A stretch of 5,884 nucleotides of DNA from assembly GCA_003152975.1 (NCBI GenBank), contig PMBP01000514.1:4640-10523 (forward strand). The letters run 5' to 3'. The position numbers and the translations under genes are program-made. Below, piece by piece: positions 1-4,671 of this stretch (position 1 is its first letter; each line of letters begins with the position of its first letter). The DNA comes from Phycisphaerales bacterium (lineage in GTDB: Bacteria > Planctomycetota > Phycisphaerae > Sedimentisphaerales > Anaerohalosphaeraceae). The notes below the pieces were generated by a model. That model made no database searches and was not told where the DNA came from. It saw nothing but the letters and a program-made list of their open reading frames with translations.

Positions 1-202
1 AAACCGCATCCGCCTTCGTTTCGACCTGTACCGCCGCGTTGTCCTGTTCCGCCGGAATATTCATATCCGCAGTGCCTCCCGTTGTCTTAGAATTCACGCC
101 GCTGACCATGCTCTGCCACTGCTTTTCATCGCAGCCGGAGAGCAAACTGATGGCTGAAAATGCGGCCACCGATAACAACCTATTGATCTTGCGATGGGTC
201 AT
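1..202 (-). CDS. Putative lipoprotein, N-terminal part only (runs off the window)
   Basis: Reading the minus strand from the ATG at 202-200 gives 67 uninterrupted codons to the window edge, so only the N-terminus is visible. It begins MTHRKINRLLSVAAF, a basic n-region followed by a hydrophobic stretch, and then a lipobox L21-S22-G23-C24. This predicts cleavage by signal peptidase II, lipidation of Cys24 and anchoring to an envelope membrane. The residues after Cys24 are polar (Asp, Glu, Lys, Gln, Ser, Thr) and look like a flexible linker. Asp at +2 is an inner-membrane retention signal in E. coli, but that rule may not apply here. An in-frame ATG six codons upstream (220-218) is possible. The start at 202 is preferred because the signal peptide is then compact, a weak GGAAA lies upstream, and the candidate promoter leaves a leader of about 23 nt. 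No function can be given from this part. The gene is divergent from the iron-sulfur gene at 374. Confidence 0.72.
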   Translation of the reverse strand, partial: MTHRKINRLLSVAAFSAISLLSGCDEKQWQSMVSGVNSKTTGGTADMNIPAEQDNAAVQVETKADAV

Positions 203-230
203 ACAATCATTTCCATACATTTCGTACCGT

Positions 231-258
231 ATTGTAACTCCAGAGGTTGTACGCTCAA
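231..258 (-). promoter_or_regulatory. Candidate sigma70-type promoter of the lipoprotein gene
   Basis: On the minus strand a -35-like TTGAGC (258-253) is separated by 16 bp from TACAAT (236-231), a 5/6 match to the -10 consensus. The predicted start near 225 would leave a leader of about 23 nt before the ATG at 202. The -35 is only 4/6, so this is a pattern match and not proof. Confidence 0.4.
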
Positions 259-336
259 AACCATTTTTGGTTCCGAGGGTATCAACTCCCCTGGCCGTAT
301 TGATGCCGGCCGAAGTGGGTATCGTGAAGGCAAACC

Positions 337-366
337 TTGACTTGACCCGGTTTGTTCCTGTAAGAT
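337..366 (+). promoter_or_regulatory. Candidate promoter of the iron-sulfur gene, placing its start at or next to the ATG
   Basis: TTGACT (337-342) is followed after 18 bp by TAAGAT (361-366), a 4/6 match to the -10 consensus. Transcription would begin about 7 nt further on, at or one base from the ATG at 374. No Shine-Dalgarno sequence is visible in the bases before that ATG. Together these suggest a leaderless or nearly leaderless message. Both elements are imperfect and other spacings are possible. Confidence 0.35.
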
Positions 367-373
367 CAGCGCT

Positions 374-1084
374 ATGAACTTCGACGAAATCATCTATTCT
401 GCAATCCCGAATCCCGACCCGTATCTGGTCGGATATGCCGACATGGAGAACCTGCTGGCGCGGGTATATCGGCCGTTTCGCTATGCGGTCGTCGTGGGGC
501 GAAGACTGGAGGATGACATCATCGATTCGGTCCACGCCGGTCCCACCCCGCAGTATTCCGCGATGTATCATCAGGTGAACCGGGAATTATCTGATGTTGT
601 AACCGCCATGGCCAAGGCGTTGTCCAACGAAGGCATTCACAGTCTCCCGATTAGCCCGACCGTGTCGGACAGCGAATTGACAAAGGATTTTCTCCAAACC
701 CTGCGTTTGGATTTTTCGCACAAGATGGTCGCCACCCGGGCGGGAATCGGATGGATTGGAAAAACCGACTTGCTTATCTCGTTGAAATTCGGCCCCCGTC
801 TTCGCCTGGCCAGCATTCTGGTGGACTATGCGATTCCCAATCCGGGTACCCCGATTGTGGACAATTCGTGCGGACATTGCGATGCGTGCGTGCGGGCGTG
901 TCCGGCTCAGGCCGCCACAGGCATGGGCTGGCGCGCGGGGATCGACCGCGATGAATTTTTCAACGCCTTCAAATGTCGGGAGAAATGCCGCGAACTGTCA
1001 CAGAAACGACTGAATGAACGCATTAGTCTGTGCGGAATCTGTGTTTCAGTTTGCCCGGTAGGGAAAACAAAGCAAGAGCACTGA
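374..1084 (+). CDS. Short QueG-like protein with two [4Fe-4S] clusters (epoxyqueuosine-reductase-related)
   Basis: This 236-residue protein has the signature of the QueG-related double [4Fe-4S] family. The N-terminal half (about 1-125) corresponds to the DUF1730-type region. Residues 123-135 include the GWIGKTDLLI stretch that matches the GWIGK motif of QueG. A first cluster motif C166-x2-C169-x2-C172-x3-C176-P follows. C201 and C205, then C220-x2-C223-x3-C227-P, complete the ligands for a second cluster. True QueG reduces epoxyqueuosine to queuosine in tRNA using cobalamin and two clusters. It is longer (about 300-380 residues), with a further C-terminal part after the second cluster. Here the protein stops nine residues after the last cysteine. 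It may therefore be a functional paralogue with another substrate, as seems common for short homologues in anaerobes, and I do not assign queG. The frame is intact. No ribosome binding site precedes the ATG. It stands alone: divergent from the lipoprotein gene and separated from the next operon by a possible terminator. Confidence 0.85.
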   Translation: MNFDEIIYSAIPNPDPYLVGYADMENLLARVYRPFRYAVVVGRRLEDDIIDSVHAGPTPQYSAMYHQVNRELSDVVTAMAKALSNEGIHSLPISPTVSDSELTKDFLQTLRLDFSHKMVATRAGIGWIGKTDLLISLKFGPRLRLASILVDYAIPNPGTPIVDNSCGHCDACVRACPAQAATGMGWRAGIDRDEFFNAFKCREKCRELSQKRLNERISLCGICVSVCPVGKTKQEH

Positions 1085-1097
1085 TTATGCCTGTGCG

Positions 1098-1115
1098 CCG
1101 GAACGCCATTTCCGG
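1098..1115 (+). other. Small inverted repeat just after the iron-sulfur gene
   Basis: CCGGAA (1098-1103) and TTCCGG (1110-1115) form a perfect 6-bp stem with a 6-nt loop, 14 nt after the stop codon. No T-run follows, so it is not a classic intrinsic terminator. It could stabilise the 3' end of the message or be chance. Confidence 0.25.
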
Positions 1116-1162
1116 ATAGATACGATCACATGAATTGGGGCCGAACAACAACTTTTTCAAAT

Positions 1163-1191
1163 ATTCGGAGGAGTTTGACCGAATTTTTTTT
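1163..1191 (+). terminator. Candidate Rho-independent terminator after the iron-sulfur gene
   Basis: ATTCGG (1163-1168) pairs with CCGAAT (1179-1184) across a 10-nt loop. The second arm runs directly into an unbroken run of T ending at 1191. The position, about 80 nt after the stop codon at 1084 and before the repressor promoter, is sensible. The stem is short with only three G-C pairs and the loop is large, so efficiency may be modest. Confidence 0.45.
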
Positions 1192-1286
1192 ATCTAATGA
1201 TGCTCCTAAACGCATCTATTCTAAAGAGTTACAATTTCTTCGTTTGTCAAGAGCAATAAAAATTCCAGGAAAAATCAATCTCCGAC

Positions 1287-1314
1287 TTGACAAGTTGTAC
1301 ATTTGTACGATAAT
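1287..1314 (+). promoter_or_regulatory. Promoter of the repressor-protease operon
   Basis: A perfect -35 TTGACA (1287-1292) is separated by 16 bp from GATAAT (1309-1314), a 5/6 match to the -10 consensus. Transcription would start near 1321. This would be a strong promoter if unbound. The spacer is filled by one inverted repeat and the predicted start lies in a second, which is the arrangement expected for an autorepressed BlaI/MecI-type operon. Confidence 0.75.
1297..1308. promoter_or_regulatory. BlaI-type operator 1, within the -35/-10 spacer
   Basis: GTACATTTGTAC is an inverted repeat with 5-bp arms around a 2-bp centre. It contains the TACA-N2-TGTA core known for BlaI/MecI repressors. 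It fits between the -35 and -10 hexamers, so a bound dimer would block RNA polymerase. Its centre is 24 bp from that of operator 2. The adjacent gene encodes a repressor of the matching family. Confidence 0.78.
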
Positions 1315-1318
1315 TTAA

Positions 1319-1334
1319 TTGTACAGATGTACAA
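1319..1334. promoter_or_regulatory. BlaI-type operator 2, over the transcription start
   Basis: TTGTACAGATGTACAA is an inverted repeat with perfect 7-bp arms around a 2-bp centre, and it has the same TACA-N2-TGTA core as operator 1. It covers the predicted transcription start and ends inside the ribosome binding site AAGGAG (1333-1338) of the repressor gene. It is the more symmetrical of the two sites. Confidence 0.78.
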
Positions 1335-1346
1335 GGAGATGAAATT

Positions 1347-1724
1347 ATGACGCAACGGTTACGGTCATTGAGCCCGTCGGAAACGGAAATCCTGCGACTG
1401 CTGTGGGATGTCGGCAGTGGAACGGTTCAGGCAATCGCCGATCGCTTGCCCACCGATCGAAAGATCGTGTATGCGACGGTGCAGACCCTTCTTCGCCGCC
1501 TGGAGAGCAAGGGCTATGTTCGCCATCGCCTCGTGGGCAAAGCCCATGTCTTCGAGCCCCTTGAAGGCAAGGACAAGGTTATCCAATCGGCGGTCGGGTC
1601 GTTCCTCCAGCGGCTGTTCGGGGGCGATGCGGTACCGCTTGTCATGCACCTGGCACGGCACCGGAAATTGACGCTGGAAGATGTCGAGCGTCTGAAAAAA
1701 ATGATCGAAGAGGAACAGGCCTAA
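1347..1724 (+). CDS. BlaI/MecI/CopY-family transcriptional repressor
   Basis: This 125-residue protein matches the BlaI/MecI family in length and layout. It has a winged-helix DNA-binding domain over about residues 7-72: LSPSETEILRLLW is the first helix, the recognition helix lies near residues 41-52 (VYATVQTLLRRL), and the wing ends near VFEPL. A C-terminal dimerisation part (about 76-122) contains SFLQRLFGG and a final acidic-basic helix. Family members bind TACA-N2-TGTA operators as dimers and are inactivated when a partner M56 membrane protease causes their cleavage. Here both partners are present: two operators lie directly upstream and an M56 gene begins 55 nt downstream on the same strand. 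Autoregulation of the operon is therefore expected. The start at 1347 is well supported by AAGGAG (1333-1338) eight bases upstream. The inducing signal is unknown and there is no beta-lactamase gene in the window. Confidence 0.92.
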   Translation: MTQRLRSLSPSETEILRLLWDVGSGTVQAIADRLPTDRKIVYATVQTLLRRLESKGYVRHRLVGKAHVFEPLEGKDKVIQSAVGSFLQRLFGGDAVPLVMHLARHRKLTLEDVERLKKMIEEEQA

Positions 1725-1765
1725 CTCGTTACGCGTACGCAATTTGATGCGGGCACAAGTAAATC

Positions 1766-1770
1766 GGGAG
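1766..1770 (+). promoter_or_regulatory. Ribosome binding site that decides the start of the M56 gene
   Basis: GGGAG lies nine bases before the ATG at 1780. The frame is open further upstream, with a TTG at 1744 and an ATG at 1747, but these have no comparable site and would add a charged 11-12 residue tail ahead of the first membrane helix. The start at 1780 is therefore preferred. Confidence 0.65.
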
Positions 1771-1779
1771 AAACGAACC

Positions 1780-4125
1780 ATGGAAACGATAGCGATCAAG
1801 GGGATGGAATTCCTGGCGTTTCAGAGTCTTCAGATTGGGATTGTCGCCGTACTGGCGGGATTGGCGTGCATCGCATTGCGGCGAAGTTCGGCCCACATTC
1901 GGTACCTCGTGTGGGTGGTGGTTCTGGTCAAGTGTTTTGTTCCGGGGATCGTACCGGTTCCGGTTGCCATTTTGCCGGCCGGGCCCGGAGTCTCCAGTCC
2001 TTTTTCAAATGGCGCTAAGGCGATCGATTCCCAACCCGCTCCGGCCGCCTGGCAAACGAAGATTACTCTGGGCGATGCTCCGCAGACCTCCGGGGCCCTT
2101 CCGCTTTGGCGGACAACCACTCCTGCCGGGTGGATGACGATGGTCTGGATGATGGGTATGGTTTCTTTCCTCGGTTATGCCGGATATAAAGCGATCTGTC
2201 TGGAGCGGCAGCTCCGGCCCAATCGCAAACCGGTCACCGGCGATCTTGCCGGAATCGTCGAAGAGGTGGCCGCTCGCTTCCGAACGAAGTGCCGCGTCTT
2301 CGTCGTGCCGGGAATCGGCCAGCCGTTTGTATGGGGCCTGTGGCGGGGCGCAATCTATCTGCCCGCGGATTTCAAACGCTCCGGCGACTGCCGCAATTAT
2401 TACAAAGTTCTGGCGCACGAATTGGCCCATGTGGCCCGGTTCGACCCTCTGGTCAATGCCGTGCAGGTCGTTGTACAGGCTGTGTTTTTCTTTCACCCGC
2501 TGGTCTGGATCATGAATAGGAGTCTTCGTATGGAACGCGAAAAATGCTGTGATGAAACCGCCATCGCCCTTCTTGAGACCTCGCCTCGAGAGTATGGCGC
2601 CGGGATCGTACAAGTACTGATGCAGGAATGCCGCCGCGATTCGGCGACGCCGACTCTGGCCGTCGGTGGATCGGTGAGGACGATCGAAGAACGGATTCGC
2701 GCGATCCTCCGCCCGGGCCGGAAATTCCGGGCACGGATCCGCCCCATCGCCGCGGTGGGGGTGATCCTGTTTGCGCTGATGACGCTGCCAACGGGAATCG
2801 TGTTTGCCCAGAAAGATCATCAAACTCCAATCGCAACCCCCGCCGTAACGACGGATAATGAAAGCTCAGATCCGGCTGTCTCGGTCAATACCGAACTCGA
2901 TCCGGCCGCGACACCGCAGGATCCCTCGCAGCAATTGACTTCGATGCAGCGGTTGGTGGCCCAGTTGAAGGCCCAGATCGAGGAACTCCGGGCGTCCCAG
3001 GCCGCGATGTCCCGCCGAATCGAGGAGCTGTTAAGCGGCCGACAGCCGGACACGCTCAAGACAACCGCGTTGCCTGCGGCCTCGAATCTGACGGGGACCT
3101 GGTGGTTTGACAACTCCGAAGGCGACGATGAGCAGATGGCGATTAACAACGAGGGTCGCGTCGTCGTCCTGTACTCCAATGGCCATCGCGACTCGGCGAC
3201 CCTTCGCGACGGCACGATGAAACTGGCCGAGTATAACGGCGCCATGGCCCGCTTCCGGCTGGAGGATGGTGCCATCCTGCAGGAAGTGACCTCCGCCGAT
3301 ACAGGTCAAAAAGGCCTCAAGCGATGGACCCGGATCGACTCTCGGCCGCGATACGAACCTCTGCGTCCGCTGTCGGGAGAGAAGGCCCCCCAATCCGTCA
3401 AAATCGCAACGCACCTCATAGAGGTCAAGCGAGGGTTTCTGGACGGTTTGGGCCTGACAGGGACACCCCCCCAATCCACTCGCTTCACGAACTCGGTTGT
3501 TTCCGCCTCTGATGCAATCGTAACAATCAAGACCAAAGATCAAGAGCCGACAATCAGGGTGTATAAAGCCCTCTGCAGAATTATCGATGACGCAATGGTC
3601 AATCGGATACTTGAATCCACCCGACAATCCAACGACGCACAAATCCTGTCGTCTCCCAAAGTCATGGTCCTTTCCGGTCAGCAGGCCGTGGTCGCGGTGG
3701 GGCAATACAATCCCCTATCCTCCGACAACGCAATGAGCTCATCCCCCGAGGCGGCGCCCCAACAAATGGGGCAGGGATTCCAGTTGCGGCAGGGATTCCA
3801 GTTGTCGATGACGCCGAAAGAGATCGGCCCGAACCAGGCGATCGCCCTTTCCCTCCGAGCCGATCTGGTCGGCATGAGCTTGAAACTCAATCAGACTGAA
3901 TTGAACGCCGACCTTATCCAGATCAATGCGGAAATGACCATCCCGCAGGGCAAGGCCTTGCTGATCTATGGCATACACAATGGGGCCGGGAGCGCGACAA
4001 ATGAGTCGGGCGAGATCGTGCTGCTCATCCGGCCGGAGGTTGTACAGGCGGAAGAACCTGGCAAGGCGGAAAATCCCAAACCGACGATAGATCCCACGCA
4101 GCCCGCTCGGCCGTCTTCATTTTAA
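1780..4125 (+). CDS. M56/BlaR1-type membrane metalloprotease with a coiled coil and a secretin-like C-terminal region
   Basis: The protein has 781 residues. Residues 1-343 follow BlaR1/MecR1: membrane helices near 12-33, 39-61 and 117-137, a cytoplasmic protease loop (138-321) and a fourth helix near 322-343. The loop holds the zinc motif H213-E-L-A-H217 and a later EREKCCDE segment, where E254 is the likely third zinc ligand. These proteases relay an outside signal into cleavage of a BlaI-type repressor, and that partner is encoded immediately upstream. The remainder (344-781) should be outside the cytoplasmic membrane. It has a low-complexity linker, a heptad-rich coiled coil (about 383-419), a beta-rich segment of unknown family starting NLTGTWWFDN (about 436-518) and a region (about 538-757) resembling the secretin C-domain. 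Secretin-like cues are HLIEVKRGFLDGLGL, ILSSPKVMVLSGQQAVVAVGQ, a late MTIPQGKALLIYGI strand pair and IVLLIRPEVV at the end. The penicillin-binding sensor with SxxK-type catalysis is absent. The usual secretin lip motif (VPxLGDIPxLGxLF type) is also not seen, so a complete pore is doubtful. The M56 call is firm; the secretin call is by eye. Confidence 0.9.
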   Translation: METIAIKGMEFLAFQSLQIGIVAVLAGLACIALRRSSAHIRYLVWVVVLVKCFVPGIVPVPVAILPAGPGVSSPFSNGAKAIDSQPAPAAWQTKITLGDAPQTSGALPLWRTTTPAGWMTMVWMMGMVSFLGYAGYKAICLERQLRPNRKPVTGDLAGIVEEVAARFRTKCRVFVVPGIGQPFVWGLWRGAIYLPADFKRSGDCRNYYKVLAHELAHVARFDPLVNAVQVVVQAVFFFHPLVWIMNRSLRMEREKCCDETAIALLETSPREYGAGIVQVLMQECRRDSATPTLAVGGSVRTIEERIRAILRPGRKFRARIRPIAAVGVILFALMTLPTGIVFAQKDHQTPIATPAVTTDNESSDPAVSVNTELDPAATPQDPSQQLTSMQRLVAQLKAQIEELRASQAAMSRRIEELLSGRQPDTLKTTALPAASNLTGTWWFDNSEGDDEQMAINNEGRVVVLYSNGHRDSATLRDGTMKLAEYNGAMARFRLEDGAILQEVTSADTGQKGLKRWTRIDSRPRYEPLRPLSGEKAPQSVKIATHLIEVKRGFLDGLGLTGTPPQSTRFTNSVVSASDAIVTIKTKDQEPTIRVYKALCRIIDDAMVNRILESTRQSNDAQILSSPKVMVLSGQQAVVAVGQYNPLSSDNAMSSSPEAAPQQMGQGFQLRQGFQLSMTPKEIGPNQAIALSLRADLVGMSLKLNQTELNADLIQINAEMTIPQGKALLIYGIHNGAGSATNESGEIVLLIRPEVVQAEEPGKAENPKPTIDPTQPARPSSF
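3770..3804 (+). repeat. 17-bp tandem duplication inside the M56 gene
   Basis: The same 17 bases (GGCAGGGATTCCAGTTG) occur at 3770-3786 and 3788-3804 with a period of 18 bp. The protein therefore repeats the six-residue unit QGFQLR as QGFQL (residues 665-669 and 671-675), in frame. It lies in the loop between the two conserved blocks of the secretin-like region and looks like a recent in-frame slippage duplication. Confidence 0.85.
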
Positions 4126-4131
4126 GAACAA

Positions 4132-4200
4132 GGGCGTATCCAACATAGAAACAGAAGAATGTGTTCCTGAATCGGTTTTGTGGCCCGTTGGAACTCGCCC
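4132..4200. other. Imperfect long inverted repeat in the convergent intergenic gap
   Basis: The 76-bp gap between the M56 gene and the convergent split-barrel gene contains GGGCG (4132-4136) and CCAAC (4140-4144). These can pair in nested order with GTTGG (4187-4191) and CGCCC (4196-4200). The CGCCC arm can instead pair with GGGCG at 4207-4211 across a 6-nt loop. There is no T-run beside these arms, so this is not a standard terminator. It may help end transcription from both sides, or be chance. Confidence 0.25.
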
Positions 4201-4201
4201 C

Positions 4202-4606
4202 TTATAGGGCGTATTCCTTGGGCGGTTTGCCGGACATGTCCGCGATAACCGCCCTGGCCCCATCCAAGTAGAAAATCTCGAAGACCGGGTTTTCAGGTGC
4301 CTGATAGATAGCCTTCAACATCTCGTTTTGCGCAAAGATCGTTTTCTTGATCCCCAGGTCCTTGGAAAACACGACCTTGCCGCTGAGGCGAATCCAGGCG
4401 AATGCGGGGCTGCAACTGCAAATCTCCACCCACGGCTGCTTCTGCATCTCTTTGTACACCGGCTTGGCGTTGCCGGTGCAGAAATACAATTTACCGCCCT
4501 GCTCCAGCATGAACTTGAACGGCCGAACCTTGGGCTTGCCATCCAAACCCACTGTCGCAAAATACTGTACAGGGTTCGTCTTCAGGAATTCTACAACCTC
4601 TTTCAT
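4202..4606 (-). CDS. Pyridoxamine 5'-phosphate oxidase-fold (FMN-binding split barrel) family protein
   Basis: The 134-residue protein begins MKEVVEFLKTN and continues with YFATVGLDGKPKVRPFKFM, the typical opening of small split-barrel flavoproteins of the pyridoxamine-phosphate-oxidase superfamily. KLYFCTGNAKPVYKEMQ then supplies the conserved TGNxKPVYKxM block, and WIRLSGKVVF a later barrel strand. The C-terminal FEIFYLDGARAVIADMSG block is also typical. Members of this short group, frequent in anaerobes, bind FMN or a related cofactor as dimers. Their substrates are mostly unknown, and it should not be called a true PdxH. The protein has no signal peptide or membrane segment and is expected in the cytoplasm. 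The frame is open for 21 more codons upstream, but the start at 4606 is chosen because AAGGAAGG lies six bases before it and because the conserved N-terminus begins there. It lies 65 bp downstream of the beta-helix gene on the same strand and has its own promoter candidate. Confidence 0.88.
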   Translation of the reverse strand: MKEVVEFLKTNPVQYFATVGLDGKPKVRPFKFMLEQGGKLYFCTGNAKPVYKEMQKQPWVEICSCSPAFAWIRLSGKVVFSKDLGIKKTIFAQNEMLKAIYQAPENPVFEIFYLDGARAVIADMSGKPPKEYAL

Positions 4607-4612
4607 GTTTCG

Positions 4613-4620
4613 CCTTCCTT
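4613..4620 (-). promoter_or_regulatory. Ribosome binding site that decides the start of the split-barrel gene
   Basis: On the minus strand AAGGAAGG (4620-4613) lies six bases before the ATG at 4606. This supports the shorter 134-residue product over a start at 4669, which would place the beginning of translation on top of the candidate -35 element. Confidence 0.7.
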
Positions 4621-4624
4621 TCTG

Positions 4625-4640
4625 ATCCATTTGTATGGAT
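4625..4640. promoter_or_regulatory. Inverted repeat overlapping a near-match to the BlaI-type operator
   Basis: ATCCAT (4625-4630) and ATGGAT (4635-4640) form perfect 6-bp arms around a 4-bp centre, just downstream of the predicted -10 of the split-barrel gene and over its likely start. Within it, TCCATTTGTA (4626-4635) differs by one base from the core TACATTTGTA of operator 1. It could be a weak operator for the repressor at 1347, a site for another regulator or a leader hairpin. Confidence 0.35.
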
Positions 4641-4669
4641 ATGCTGGCAGTTAAAAGGTCTCTTGTCAA
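4641..4669 (-). promoter_or_regulatory. Candidate promoter of the split-barrel gene
   Basis: On the minus strand a perfect -35 TTGACA (4669-4664) is followed after 17 bp by CAGCAT (4646-4641). The latter is only 3/6 but is preceded by TGC, an extended -10 feature. Transcription would start near 4634, leaving a leader of about 28 nt. The -35 begins 2 bp beyond the stop codon of the upstream beta-helix gene, so the split-barrel gene can be expressed on its own. Confidence 0.5.
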
Positions 4670-4671
4670 AC

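Noticed and set aside
259..272. AACCA-TTTT-TGGTT hairpin in the divergent promoter region
   Set aside because: The stem is five weak pairs and it lies upstream of the likely promoter of the lipoprotein gene. There is no sign of a terminator or riboswitch.
199..393. Minus-strand open frame of 64 codons across the divergent promoter region
   Set aside because: It covers the promoters and the beginning of the iron-sulfur gene, and ends in the start of the lipoprotein gene in another frame. It has no protein features.
1130..1318. Plus-strand open frame of 62 codons in the AT-rich spacer
   Set aside because: It runs across the candidate terminator and into the promoter and operator 1. It has no good ribosome binding site and its product resembles nothing.
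1730..1737. TACGCGTA palindrome between the repressor and M56 genes as a possible operator
   Set aside because: It is only 8 bp, lacks the TACA-N2-TGTA pattern and has no convincing promoter beside it. Chance is the simplest explanation.
2005..2823. Minus-strand open frame (272 codons) opposite the M56 domain
   Set aside because: It lies antisense to the conserved zinc-protease region. Its product is rich in Arg, Pro, Gly and His with no family features, as expected of an antisense frame in GC-rich DNA.
1780..4125. Beta-lactam sensing (true blaR1/mecR1)
   Set aside because: The penicillin-binding domain is absent from the C-terminus and there is no beta-lactamase gene in the window, so the BlaR1 name would imply a ligand that the sequence does not support.
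4131..4214. Direct repeat AGGGCGTAT at 4131-4139 and 4206-4214
   Set aside because: Nine bases, with the second copy inside coding sequence and no element between them. It is too short to call an attachment site or target duplication.
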